From DASZJY01 sp036260255 (GTDB taxonomy: Bacteria; Actinomycetota; Acidimicrobiia; Acidimicrobiales; AC-14), in assembly GCA_036260255.1 (NCBI GenBank), contig DATAAF010000076.1, positions 1 to 21,644 of the forward strand: a stretch of 21,644 nt of DNA, given 5' to 3'. The notes beneath the pieces are model-generated. The model worked only from the letters and a program-made list of their open reading frames with translations, was not told where the DNA came from and did no database searches. Both the position numbers and the translations under genes were made by a program. The number at the start of each line of letters is the position of its first letter. The stretch's first letter is position 1. Positions 6,535 to 15,139 of the stretch are shown piece after piece.

Positions 6535-9509
6535 ATGGCGGCGATGGCTCGAATCCGTTGCAGCGGGGGGATCGTCCTCGACAAGGGGTGGCGCGCCTGG
6601 CTCGTCGAGGGCTCCGGCGAGGAGGTGCGCGACTGGCGCCCCTTCGCCGCCGCGCCCGTCGTCGTCGGACCGCCCGGGGCGCCGGCCCGTGAAATAGAAC
6701 GAGCCCGTCGGGAGGCGCGCCGGCTGGTCGCCGCCGGAGGCCCGCTCGTCGCCGCCGCGGGCGTCGACCTCGGGGGCGGGTTCCGGTCGGCACGCCTGGA
6801 CGGCGGCGGGGAGTCGCGACGGGACGCCGTCCTCGCCGCCCTGGAGGTGCTCGGCGTCGACCAGGTGGGGCGCATCGGCGAGCAGCCGGCGCTCCTCGTC
6901 GCGCTGTTCGGCCCACGCGCCACCCGACGGGTGGGCGCCACCGCCCGCCAGGTCATGGCCAGCGGGAACCTCTCGTCGCTGCGGCTGGCGGTCGCCGCCA
7001 GCGACCTCCTCGGTCCCGAGCAACTCGAGGACGTGCTCGGCTGGGGGCTGGCGCTGCCCACCGGCGTGGACCCCGTTCCGCACGGGCGCACCGAGCTCCT
7101 CGCCGAGCGACTCCAGGCCGTCTTGGGCTCGTCCACGTCGCGCCGGCGCCTGTCGCTCATCCGCTCGCTGTGGGACGACGTCGTCGCCTGGCAGCGTTCC
7201 GCCCACGCCCGGGCCCGGGCCCGCCGCCGCCGGTTCTCCCAAACCCGTCTCGACGCCTGGCGGCGCACGATCGCTCGCAAGGACGAGGCGTGGTGGCGTA
7301 CCGCCGCGCGCCCGGAGCTCGGCGACCGCCCCTCGCCCACCGCCATGCTCATGTGGGTGCCCGGTCCGCAGGTCTGGTCCGACGCCCTCGGGCGGGCCTT
7401 CCAGGAGGCGATCTCCGCCACCGCTCTGCTGCGCACCGCAATGGCGGCCGAGGAGGGTCCGGTGGAGGTGGCGGTGCTGGGCCACCTCGACCAGCTCGCC
7501 TACGCCGCCACCGCACTCCTTCCAACCGTGCCCGACCGCGTGGAGGTCCTCCGGTCGTTCACGCCTCGGGGATCGCCGGCGAGTGACCGGGCCGGAGCGG
7601 TGGCCGGTGCGGCCGTTCTGGCGACCGACCCGCAGACCGCGGACCGCTCGGTCGAAGTGGCCGGGGTTCGTGTCGACCGTGACCGCCTGGGCCCGTCCCT
7701 CGCCCGCGCCCTCGCAGACGCCTGCGAGCTGGCGCAGGCGGTCCTCGGCTGGGCGATCGAGCTCTACGGGACCATGTCCGAGGTCCCGCGCGAGGTGAGG
7801 CCCACGACCGCCGTCACCGGGTGGCGCGCGGTGGCCGGGTACTCGCCCGTTCGGGAGCCGCATCTGTGGTCGCACCGCGACGTCGGTCCCGCCGACCGGC
7901 TGTCGCTGGCGGAGCGCCTCGCCGCCCAGCCCGCCGAAGCCATGACCACCGAGCTTCTCGACGACGGGTTGTGGCTGGCGGATCTCGCCGACGCCCTCGC
8001 CCGGTGGTACGGGCACGAGCACGCCGCCATCGCCTGGTTCGGGCTGGACGGGATCGACGTCGACCCCCCGCTCGAGCCGCCCGACCCCCGCCTGCCCCTC
8101 GTGGAATCCCTGCCCCTCGCGATCGCTGGTGCCGCCCAGCTCGTGTCGCTGGGCGCCTCGCCGCCGGCCCGACCGGGTTCCTGGGAAGGGCTGGTCCGAG
8201 CCCTCGTCACCTCGGCCGAGGCCATGGGACTGGCCGACGAGTTCCCGGTCGCCCCCGAGGTGACGGACTGGAACAGGCGGGAGCTCCCCGGGACGGGCCT
8301 GACCCTCGAGGTGGCCACGACCGCCAGGCAGCTGGCGGAATGGGGCAACTACATGGGGAACTGCATCGCGACCTACGCCGAAGACGCCGGCGAGGGCTAC
8401 GCCCTTGTCGCGCTCCGCGACCCCACGATGAGGTTGGTCGCCAACATGGCGATCGCCCGAGCGGGGAGCCGGTGGCGGATCGATCAGGCGCTGGCCCGGT
8501 TCAACGAACCGCTCGACGACGAGCTCGCCGGGGCCGTCCGGCGGTGGGTCAACCAGCTCCGAGGGCCGTCCGCCTCTCCTCCCCGAGCGGTTCGCATGGG
8601 GGTTCCTGCCCGGCGGCCGGGGCGGCGGCCGGGAGGGCGGCGCCCCGCCGCTCGGGAGCGGCTCACCCGGGCGGCCGGCGAGTTGGGCGGCGCCATCGGC
8701 GAACTGCGCGCCGCACCCGAGCTGGCCCGGGTCGAACCGGTGCTCCGACCGATCGCCACCACCCTCGGCTGGACGGGGGACGACGACTGGCTCAGCCTGT
8801 TCGTCACCATCGCCCGGCCCGGCAACGCCCGGCCTCTCGCCCGGGCGACCGCATCGGCTCTGGTCGAGGGCTGCGGGCTGGCCGAGCTGTGGCATGCCAC
8901 TGGTTTCCGGCCCCTGGCGGCGGCCGTCGACCGGATGGACACGAGCGTCGTGGACCTCCGGCGGCTCGCCGACCCGACCGTCCCCCGGTCGCTCCGACTG
9001 GCCCTCCACGAGCCGCGGGTGTGGAGCGCTCGGGTCGTGGACCTGGCCGGTCGCCGCGTCCGCGGCGCCTTGGGGGAGCTGCTGCAGCGTGGCGACGCCG
9101 CGCTCGACGAGGCGGTGAGAACCCGGCCCGACCTGGGCTTCCTCACGGCAGCCGTCCTCGCCACGACTGCCGCGCCGGTCGGCGAACGGCCGCTCACTCC
9201 CGTCCATGTCGCGGCGGACGGCACCGTCCCCGGCCGCCCCCGTTCCTCGGTCGGCGACCCCGCGGGGCCGTGGCAGCAGGCGCGACACGGCGCCGTCGAG
9301 CTCGGCGCCCTTCCGACCCACGTGGACCGTGCGCTGGCCGACGCCCCCGGCGGCCGGCTGCTCGTCCCGTCGCCCTGGACCCTCCCGCGCGGGTGGACGG
9401 CGCTGTGGGCCCGAGCCGGCCGGGTGAGCAAGGAGGTCGCCCGGCGAGCGACGGCGAGGGGGAGCGCCCGGACGCGCCCGCCGCCTGTTCCCTCCGTGCA
9501 GGCGCCTGA
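6535..9509 (+). CDS. Large protein with a PcfJ-like domain, C-terminus uncertain
   Basis: About 990 residues, cytoplasmic, no signal or membrane segment. I recognise only a core at residues ~590-680: LAEWGNYMGNCIATY with Cys610 and Tyr614, then Gln651 and Asn657 in IDQALARFN. This is the G..M..C...Y / Q.....N pattern of the PcfJ-like family, first known from conjugative plasmid pCF10 and of unknown biochemistry. The ~580 residues before it and ~300 after it are unassigned. The N-terminal half is helix-rich with Arg-rich patches; an Arg/Pro-rich linker follows the core. The start is ATG 6535, with an alternative ATG at 6544. The frame has no stop before the downstream regulator and stays open to 10752. 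Coding character slips to another frame near 9450-9460, where a TGA at 9507-9509 would close the gene, so I place the end there and suspect a 1-nt indel. Confidence 0.7.
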
Positions 9510-9633
9510 CACAGCTCCGCAGCGGGCAATGCGGTGGAGGCCTCCGACCTGGAGCTGCAGCTGCGTCCCCTGGAGGCCGGAACCTACGCGTCGAGGTCGT
9601 CTCGCTGGTCACGTCTCCAACGTCGATGCGTAC

Positions 9634-9666
9634 GTTCAGGTGCGGTTCAGCTGCGCTTCAGTTAAA
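9634..9666 (+). promoter_or_regulatory. Three 11-bp direct repeats, probable autoregulatory site
   Basis: Consecutive 11-mers GTTCAGGTGCG, GTTCAGCTGCG and CTTCAGTTAAA put TTCAG at 9635, 9646 and 9657. The first two match at 10 of 11 positions. Helical-turn-spaced direct repeats are the standard operator of OmpR/PhoB-family regulators, and the half-site resembles the 11-nt GTTCA units of Streptomyces PhoP boxes. The site is directly in front of an OmpR-family gene, which suggests self-control. Confidence 0.6.
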
Positions 9667-9667
9667 T
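9662..9667 (+). promoter_or_regulatory. Possible -10 box of the response regulator operon
   Basis: TTAAAT is an AT-rich hexamer in otherwise GC-rich DNA, ending 7 nt before the GTG at 9675. If it is the -10 box, the transcript would be leaderless from that GTG, and the protein would begin at the usual family N-terminus (RVLVVEDE) rather than at ATG 9666. No Shine-Dalgarno sequence precedes either start. There is no clear -35 box; the repeats occupy that place, as expected for activation. Confidence 0.35.
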
Positions 9668-10352
9668 GGGACGCGTGCGAGTGCTGGTGGTCGAGGACGA
9701 GAAGCGACTGGCCGCCGGGCTCCGCAACGGCCTCGAGGCCGAGGGGTTCGCCGTCGACGTCGCGTTGGACGGCACCGACGGGCTCTGGATGGCCCGCGAG
9801 AACGAGTACGACGCCATCGTCCTCGACATCATGCTGCCCGGGCTCAACGGCTACCGGGTATGCGGCACCCTCCGCGACGAGGGCGTCTGGACGCCGATCC
9901 TCATCCTCACCGCCAAGGACGGAGAGTGGGACCAGGTCGAGGCCCTCGACACCGGCGCCGACGACTTCCTGGTCAAGCCGTTCTCCCATGCCGTCCTCGT
10001 CGCCCGCCTGCGGGCGCTGCTGCGGCGGGGCGCCCGGGCTCGCCCCGCCGTCCTGGCGGCCGGCGATCTACGGCTCGACCCGGCGTCGAGGCGGGCGTGG
10101 CGCGGCGACGTCGAGCTGGACCTCACCAGCCGGGAGACGGGCTTGCTCGAGTACCTGCTGCGGCGGCCCGGCGAGGTCGTCTCCAAACGCGAGATCCTCG
10201 CCCACGTCTGGGACTACGACTTCGAGGGCGACCCGAACATCATCGAGGTCTACATACGGCACCTGCGCAACAAGCTCGACCGGCCGTTCGGGCGCGCCGC
10301 CATCGAGACGATCCGCGGGTCCGGCTACCGGCTGGCCGCCGAGGGCGGTTGA
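9666..10352 (+). CDS. OmpR/PhoB-family response regulator
   Basis: 228 residues from ATG 9666 (225 if the GTG at 9675 is used). Receiver domain about 5-118: acidic pair near 10-11 (VVEDE), phosphoacceptor Asp54 in VLDIMLPG, Thr82 and Lys104 (LVKPF). A winged-helix DNA-binding domain fills about 128-225, with LTSRETGLLEYLLRRPGEVV and EVYIRHLRNKLDRP, and the usual ending IRGSGYRLA. It should be phosphorylated by the kinase encoded next, whose GTG follows its TGA with no gap. The direct repeats upstream are its likely target. The signal sensed cannot be read from the sequence. Confidence 0.94.
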   Translation: MGRVRVLVVEDEKRLAAGLRNGLEAEGFAVDVALDGTDGLWMARENEYDAIVLDIMLPGLNGYRVCGTLRDEGVWTPILILTAKDGEWDQVEALDTGADDFLVKPFSHAVLVARLRALLRRGARARPAVLAAGDLRLDPASRRAWRGDVELDLTSRETGLLEYLLRRPGEVVSKREILAHVWDYDFEGDPNIIEVYIRHLRNKLDRPFGRAAIETIRGSGYRLAAEGG

Positions 10353-11744
10353 GTGCGGCTGCGGCCGAGCACCGTCCGGGTGCGCACGACCGTCGGCGCG
10401 GTGGTCGTCGTCGCCCTGGCGCTCCTCGTCGGGGCGGTCGGGCTCGTCCTGTCGATGCGCCGCGCCCTGGCCGGCAACGTGCGCACCGCCGCCGAGCTAC
10501 GCGCCGCCGACGTCGTCACGCTGCTCTCGTCGGGCTCGCCGCCCAGCAGACTGGCGGCGGGCGACGACGAGGACCTGCTCGTCCAGGTCCTCGACCGGAG
10601 CGGGGCGGTGGTGGCGGCGAGCGACAACCTGGCCGGTCGACCCGCCATCGCGCGGCTCCGACCCGGGGAGGCCAGAGAGGTCGACGTTCCGGTCGACGAC
10701 GATACGTACCTCGCCGTGGCGGCGGCGACGACGACCGACCGGGGGCCGGTGACCGTGGTCGTGGCCCGGACGCTGGAGACGGTCGAGGAGTCGACCGACG
10801 TCGTCGTCCGCCTCCTGGCGGTCGGCTTGCCGGTCCTGCTCCTGGTGGTTGGTGGCACGACGTGGAAGGTCACCGGTCGGGCCCTTGCGCCGGTCGGGGC
10901 GATACGCCGTGAGGTCGACGAGATCTCCTCGGCACACCTCGATCGAAGAGTCCCCATGCCTCCGGGCGCCGACGAGGTTGCTCGCCTGGCCGCCACGATG
11001 AACCGGATGCTCGACCGCCTCGAGCGGTCGCAGGTTCGCCAGCGGCGCTTCGTCTCCGACGCCTCGCACGAGCTTCACTCACCGGTGGCGTCGATCCGCC
11101 AGCACGCCGAGGTGGCGCTCGCCCACCCCGACCGAATGACGGTCGAGGGCCTGGCCGCGCCCGTGCTCGCCGAGGAGCTTCGGCTCGAGCGGCTCGTGGA
11201 CGACCTCCTCCTCCTCGCCCGCCTCGACGAGCAGACCCTGCCGGCGCAGCGCCGCCCCGTCGATCTGGACGACATCGTCCTCGAGGAGGCTCGGCGGCTC
11301 CGCCAGACAGCGTCGGTGGCGGTCGACACGACGGCGGTCTCCGCCGCCCGGGTCGCCGGTGACGCGGCGTCCCTCCGGCGGGTGCTGCGGAACGTCGCCG
11401 ACAACGCCGCTCGCCACTGCCGGTCCCGCGTGGCCTTCGCTCTCCGCCAGGACGCCGGCGAAGTGGTCGTGGAGGTGGACGACGACGGCCCGGGGATCCC
11501 CCTCGCCGACCGGCAGAGGGTCTTCGACAGGTTCGTCCGCCTCGACGACGCACGGGCTCGAGACGGCGGTGGGAGCGGGCTCGGCCTCGCCATTGTCGCC
11601 GAGGTCGTCGCCGCCCACGGTGGCGCCGCCGCCATCGTGGCCAGCCCGTTGGGCGGCGCCCGGGTGCGCATCACGCTTTCAGCGGAGCCTCAGGAGGGCA
11701 TTGAGACGATCGCCTCCCAACCCAACCAAGGAGGCAGTCGATGA
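10353..11744 (+). CDS. Membrane sensor histidine kinase (HAMP, HisKA, HATPase_c)
   Basis: 463 residues. First membrane helix about 15-34, an extracytoplasmic sensor of about 115 residues, second helix about 152-172, HAMP domain about 173-227, then the dimerisation domain with phospho-His239 in SDASHELHSPVASIR. The ATP-binding domain shows the N box (LRNVADNAARH), G1 (VDDDGPGIP), F box (FDRFVRLDD) and G2 (GSGLGLAIV). All catalytic motifs are intact. The GTG start directly follows the regulator TGA. The stop overlaps the next ATG as ATGA. The sensor domain is not recognisable. Confidence 0.94.
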   Translation: MRLRPSTVRVRTTVGAVVVVALALLVGAVGLVLSMRRALAGNVRTAAELRAADVVTLLSSGSPPSRLAAGDDEDLLVQVLDRSGAVVAASDNLAGRPAIARLRPGEAREVDVPVDDDTYLAVAAATTTDRGPVTVVVARTLETVEESTDVVVRLLAVGLPVLLLVVGGTTWKVTGRALAPVGAIRREVDEISSAHLDRRVPMPPGADEVARLAATMNRMLDRLERSQVRQRRFVSDASHELHSPVASIRQHAEVALAHPDRMTVEGLAAPVLAEELRLERLVDDLLLLARLDEQTLPAQRRPVDLDDIVLEEARRLRQTASVAVDTTAVSAARVAGDAASLRRVLRNVADNAARHCRSRVAFALRQDAGEVVVEVDDDGPGIPLADRQRVFDRFVRLDDARARDGGGSGLGLAIVAEVVAAHGGAAAIVASPLGGARVRITLSAEPQEGIETIASQPNQGGSR

Positions 11745-12082
11745 AGCGCAGGACGTGGATCGCAGCCGGAGCGGTCGTCGCCGCCCTGGCCGGCGGTGCC
11801 GGCATCGCGGTGGCATCGGGTGGCGACGACAGTGAGCCGCCCATCACCGGCGAAGCCCTTTCCAAGGCCAGTGCCGCCGCCCTCGCCCACACCGGAGAAG
11901 GGCGTGTGACCGACACCGAGGCCGGCGACGAGGAGAGCTACTACGAGGTGGAGGTGACGCGGCCGGACGGCAGCCGGGTCGACGTCCAGCTCGACCGGGA
12001 CTTCGACGTGGTCGGCTCGAGCACCGACACCCAGGACCCGGGCGACGACGAGGAATCGTCGCACGAGCCGCGCCATGTGTGA
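11741..12082 (+). CDS. Secreted or anchored PepSY-domain protein
   Basis: 113 residues. Signal-like N-terminus (MKRRTW then a hydrophobic stretch, about 7-26) and a mature acidic part matching the short PepSY fold: GEALSKASAAALAHTGEGRVTDTE, then SYYEVEVTRPDGSRVDVQLDRDFDVVG. The tail is acidic and His/Glu-rich. AGGAGG lies 8 nt upstream of the ATG, which overlaps the kinase stop. Small PepSY proteins are often encoded beside two-component systems and may act as inhibitors or signal modulators outside the membrane; that role is inferred here from linkage. Confidence 0.85.
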   Translation: MKRRTWIAAGAVVAALAGGAGIAVASGGDDSEPPITGEALSKASAAALAHTGEGRVTDTEAGDEESYYEVEVTRPDGSRVDVQLDRDFDVVGSSTDTQDPGDDEESSHEPRHV

Positions 12083-12111
12083 GGGCGGTCCCGACGAGGC
12101 ACAATTGCCAG

Positions 12112-12399
12112 GTGACCACCGGCGCGGTGCTGGCCGCCGCGGGTGAGGTATCGCTTCTCTGGTTCCTCATCGGCGCCCTCGTCGCCGGCCTGATCGCCGG
12201 CGGGATCGCCCGGCTCCTGGTCCCGGGCCCGACACCGATGGGCTGCCTGGGCACCGCCCTCGCCGGGATCGTCGGAGCCATCGTCGCCGCCCTCGTCGGG
12301 CGCCTCCTCTTCGGGCCCACTTACGCGCCCGGCTTCATCGCCTCCGTCCTCGGCGCCACCCTGGTCGTCTGGCTCTTCACTCGCAGCCGGTACTACTGA
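12112..12399 (+). CDS. GlsB/YeaQ/YmgE-family small membrane protein
   Basis: 95 residues from GTG 12112. Three hydrophobic segments with the Gly-rich spacing of this family: LIGALVAGLIAGGIARLLVPG, then GCLGTALAGIVGAIVAALVG, then GFIASVLGATLVVWLF. These 'transglycosylase-associated' proteins are linked to stress responses but have no proven reaction. An upstream in-frame GTG at 12079 overlaps the PepSY stop and would add 11 polar residues. I prefer 12112 because a CACAAT hexamer at 12100-12105 lies 6 nt before it, suggesting a leaderless transcript, and because the added residues do not fit the family. Confidence 0.82.
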   Translation: MTTGAVLAAAGEVSLLWFLIGALVAGLIAGGIARLLVPGPTPMGCLGTALAGIVGAIVAALVGRLLFGPTYAPGFIASVLGATLVVWLFTRSRYY

Positions 12400-12406
12400 G
12401 TCAGCC

Positions 12407-12660
12407 GGCGGCGGGCACCCGGGTCCTTCGGACCACGCCCGCCGCGTGCCGGCGGGGGCCCCTGCCCCGCCGGCCTGGCCACCGCCCACCGCCGCTTCGA
12501 GGAGTCTGTGGCGGCGGGCACCCGGGTCCTTCGGACCACGCCCGCCGCGTGCCGGCGGGGGCCCTGCCCCGCCGGCTGGCCACCGCCCACCGCCGCTTCG
12601 ACCGGGGGCCCCTGCCCCGCCGGCCTGGCCACCGCCCCACCGCCGCTTCGACCGGGGGCC
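12407..12660. repeat. Block of hairpin-forming direct repeats between genes
   Basis: A ~93-nt unit starting GGCGGCGGGCACCCGGG occurs at 12407 and again at 12510 (period 103), with only two single-base deletions in the second copy. Its 3' part, from GGGGGCCCCTG to CCGCTTCGA, recurs at 12604, and a fourth truncated copy starts at 12654. The full unit holds two hairpins: GGTCC-TTC-GGACC enclosed by GGCGGGC/GCCCGCC, and GCCGGCGGGG/CCCCGCCGGC around a 6-7-nt loop (12448-12474, 12551-12576). No real gene is seen in this ~284-bp gap; open frames across it are repeat translations. It could be a REP/MITE-like palindromic element and may also stop transcription. Confidence 0.8.
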
Positions 12661-12683
12661 CGCACGCGGCCACACTGGCGCCG

Positions 12684-13727
12684 ATGGCGCCCACGGTCGC
12701 GATCGTCTCCTACCGGCTCGGGCAGGCCGATGGCGTGTCGGTGGAGGCGGCCAAGTGGGCGGGCGCCCTCCGGTCCCTGGGCTTCCGGGTGGTCACGGTC
12801 GCCGGGGCGGGGGGCGCCGACCGCATCCTTCCCGCGCTGGCCATCGACGCCGGCGAGCCGCCGTCGGGCACCGAGGTGAGCGACGCCCTGGCCGACGCCG
12901 ACCTGGTCGTCGCCGAGAACCTGTGCTCGCTGCCGCTCAATCGCGAGGCGTCCGAGGTGGTGGCCGCCGCCCTGGCCGGGCGGCGGGCGATCCTCCACCA
13001 CCACGACCTCCCGTGGCAGCGGCCTCCGTACGCCGACGTCGACGGCTTCCCCCCCACCGACGCCGCGTGGGCCCACGTGACCGTCAACGTCGTCAGCCGC
13101 ACCGAGCTCGCCGCACGCGGGATCGCGGCGACCGTCGTGCCCAACTGCTTCGACGTCGACGCTCCTCCCGGCCGCCGGGAGGCGACCCGCCGGGCCGTCG
13201 GAGTGGCGCCCTCCGAGCGCCTGCTCCTCCAGCCCACCCGTGCCATCGCCCGCAAGAACGTGCCCGCCGGCGTGTGGCTGGCCGAGCGCCTGGGGGCGAC
13301 CTACTGGCTCGTCGGGCCGGCCGAGGACGGCTACCAGGCCGAGCTCGACGAGTTGCTCGCCGCCGCCACCGTCGCCGTCGTGCGACGCCTCCCCGGGGAG
13401 ACGACGGTGGCCGACGCCTACGCCGCCGCCGACGCCGTCGTCCTGCCGTCGACATGGGAGGGGTTCGGGAACGCCACCATCGAGTCGGTCGTCCACCGAC
13501 GACCCCTGGCCATCGGCCGCTACCCGGTGGCCCGCGAGATCGCCGCCTTCGGGTTCCGCTGGTTCCCGGCCGACGAGCCCCAGCCCCTCGACCGGTGGCT
13601 CGCCGACCCCGACCGCGACGGCCACCTGCTCGACGCCAACCTGGCCATCGCCCGCCGTCACTTCTCGCTGGCCTCGCTCGAGCGGCGCCTGGCCCGGCTC
13701 GTCGACCAGGCCGGGTGGGCCTGGTGA
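12684..13727 (+). CDS. Glycosyltransferase, GT-B fold (GT4-like)
   Basis: 347 residues. N-terminal Rossmann-like half begins with a hydrophobic strand and a Gly-containing loop (VAIVSYRLGQADGVSVEAAKW). The C-terminal half has the nucleotide-sugar signature: LLQPTRAIARKNV, then the E-x7-E type motif in WEGFGNATIESV. This fits retaining GT4/GT1-type enzymes; donor and acceptor cannot be told. ATG 12684 is chosen because the upstream in-frame sequence is repeat DNA. No Shine-Dalgarno is seen, so it may be leaderless. A small membrane protein gene starts 5 nt downstream. Confidence 0.88.
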   Translation: MAPTVAIVSYRLGQADGVSVEAAKWAGALRSLGFRVVTVAGAGGADRILPALAIDAGEPPSGTEVSDALADADLVVAENLCSLPLNREASEVVAAALAGRRAILHHHDLPWQRPPYADVDGFPPTDAAWAHVTVNVVSRTELAARGIAATVVPNCFDVDAPPGRREATRRAVGVAPSERLLLQPTRAIARKNVPAGVWLAERLGATYWLVGPAEDGYQAELDELLAAATVAVVRRLPGETTVADAYAAADAVVLPSTWEGFGNATIESVVHRRPLAIGRYPVAREIAAFGFRWFPADEPQPLDRWLADPDRDGHLLDANLAIARRHFSLASLERRLARLVDQAGWAW

Positions 13728-13731
13728 GGGG

Positions 13732-14001
13732 GTGAGGGCGACGGGCGACCACGACCCGGTGCGCCTGCGGCGGGCCCGCATCGGGCGGTTGGCCGGCACC
13801 GCCCGGCGGGCCGGCTATGCCCTGCTGGGGGTGGCGATGGTGGCATTCTTCGCCGGGGCGGCGACCCGGTTCACCTCGGCGGTGGTGGCGGTGGTCGTGG
13901 CGTCCCTGGCGGCCGGGTCGGCCCTGCTGCTCCCGGCGATAGTCGTCGGCTACGGCGTGCGGGCGGCCGAGCGCGAGGACCGGCAGCGGGACGTGCGGTG
14001 A
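13732..14001 (+). CDS. Small two-helix membrane protein of unknown function
   Basis: 89 residues from GTG 13732. A basic N-terminus (RLRRARIGRLAGTARRAG) precedes two hydrophobic stretches (AGYALLGVAMVAFFAGAA and TSAVVAVVVASLAAGSALLLPAIVVGYG), then a charged tail. It lies 5 nt after the glycosyltransferase and its TGA overlaps the GTG of the alcohol dehydrogenase, so the three form an operon. The layout with Arg-rich ends facing the cytoplasm resembles many uncharacterised actinobacterial proteins. I do not recognise a family. Confidence 0.75.
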   Translation: MRATGDHDPVRLRRARIGRLAGTARRAGYALLGVAMVAFFAGAATRFTSAVVAVVVASLAAGSALLLPAIVVGYGVRAAEREDRQRDVR

Positions 14002-15104
14002 CGCGCGCCGCCGTGCTCACCGCCCTCGGCCAGCCCTTGACCGTCCGGGACGACGTCGAGCTGGACGCCCCGCGCGCCCGCGAGGTGCGGGTGGAGCTGC
14101 GGGCGTCCGGCGTCTGCCACACCGACCTGTCGATGCGCGACGGTGTGGTGCCCGTCACCCTGCCCGCCGTGCTCGGCCACGAGGGCGCCGGGGTCGTCGC
14201 CGAGGTGGGCCCGGGCGTCACCGACCTGGCGCGGGGCGACCACGTCGTCATCTCCTGGGTGCCGCAGTGCGGCAGCTGCTACTACTGCTCCCGGGGACAG
14301 GCCGAGCTGTGCCAGGAGGCCGACACCGTTCTGCTCACCGGCGGCATGCTCGACGGCACCCCCCGGTTCCGGGCACCCGAGGGCCCCGTCCACCAGATGT
14401 GCGGCTGCGGCACGTTCGCCACCGAGACCGTCGTCGTCTCGACCGCCGCCGTGCCGGTGCCCGCCGACCTCGACCCCGGGGTCGCCGCCCTCCTCGGCTG
14501 CGGCGTGGTCACCGGGGTGGGCGCCGCCCTCAACACCGCCGACATCGCCGAGGGTGACGCCGTCGCCGTGCTGGGCTGCGGCGGGGTGGGGCTCAACGTC
14601 GTCCAGGGGGCGCGCATCGCCAAGGCGGGCACGATCATCGCCATCGACGCCAACCCGTCCAAGCTCCCTATGGCCGAGGCCCTGGGAGCCACCGCGACCG
14701 TCGACGCCAGCCGCACCGATCCCGTCTCGGCGGTGATGACCCTGACCGCCGAGCGGGGCGCCGACGTGGCCTTCGAGGTCATCGGTCTGGGCCCGACCAT
14801 CGACCAGGCGATCGCCATGACCCGCCGGGGCGGCCAGACCGTCCTCGTCGGGATCCCCTCGGTCGACGTGATGCTGCAGCTGCCCGCATGGGTGGGCCTG
14901 ATCCTGCAGGAGAAGACGATCAAGGGCTGCTGGTACGGCTCGGCGAACGTTCGCCGGGACATCCCCCGCCTGATCGAGCTCTACCGCCGGGGCGACCTGG
15001 AGCTGGACGCGCTGGTGTCCCGCCGCATCCAGCTGTCCGAGGTCAACGCCGCCCTGGACGCCCTGGTCGCCGGCGAGGTGGCGCGGTCGGTGGTCGTCTT
15101 CTGA
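13998..15104 (+). CDS. Zinc-dependent alcohol dehydrogenase (MDR family)
   Basis: 368 residues. Catalytic zinc site Cys40 (GVCHTD), His61-Glu62 (GHEGAG) and probably Cys168 (LLGCGVVTG). Structural zinc ligands are Cys91, 94, 97 and 105 in CGSCYYCSRGQAELC. The cofactor fold has GCGGVG (193-198), and Asp217 ends the second strand, which favours NAD over NADP. The pattern resembles class III-type and NDMA-dependent alcohol dehydrogenases, which carry tightly bound cofactor; the exact substrate is unknown. The GTG overlaps the preceding TGA. It converges with cspA. Confidence 0.92.
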   Translation: MTRAAVLTALGQPLTVRDDVELDAPRAREVRVELRASGVCHTDLSMRDGVVPVTLPAVLGHEGAGVVAEVGPGVTDLARGDHVVISWVPQCGSCYYCSRGQAELCQEADTVLLTGGMLDGTPRFRAPEGPVHQMCGCGTFATETVVVSTAAVPVPADLDPGVAALLGCGVVTGVGAALNTADIAEGDAVAVLGCGGVGLNVVQGARIAKAGTIIAIDANPSKLPMAEALGATATVDASRTDPVSAVMTLTAERGADVAFEVIGLGPTIDQAIAMTRRGGQTVLVGIPSVDVMLQLPAWVGLILQEKTIKGCWYGSANVRRDIPRLIELYRRGDLELDALVSRRIQLSEVNAALDALVAGEVARSVVVF

Positions 15105-15110
15105 GGAGAG

Positions 15111-15128
15111 CGGCCGCAGGAGCGGCCG
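15111..15128. terminator. Hairpin between convergent genes
   Basis: CGGCCGC-AGGA-GCGGCCG is a perfect 7-bp stem in the 35-bp gap between the alcohol dehydrogenase and cspA stop codons. It could act in both directions. No U-run is present on either strand, so efficiency is uncertain. Confidence 0.45.
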
Positions 15129-15139
15129 GAGCGCGGCGC

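Noticed and set aside
6549..6562. tRNA T-arm-like GCTCGAATCC
   Set aside because: No matching cloverleaf stems around it; it lies within the start of the PcfJ-like gene.
5437..9612. A 1391-codon open frame on the minus strand opposite the sortase and PcfJ-like genes
   Set aside because: Low-complexity Gly/Arg/Pro composition with no recognisable motif. It is a shadow caused by high GC and few stop codons; the plus-strand frames carry real motifs.
9626..10912. A 428-codon frame starting at ATG 9626
   Set aside because: Arg/Gly-rich shadow of the response regulator and kinase genes.
12407..12660. CRISPR array
   Set aside because: Units are unequal, internally palindromic and without uniform unique spacers, and there are no cas genes.
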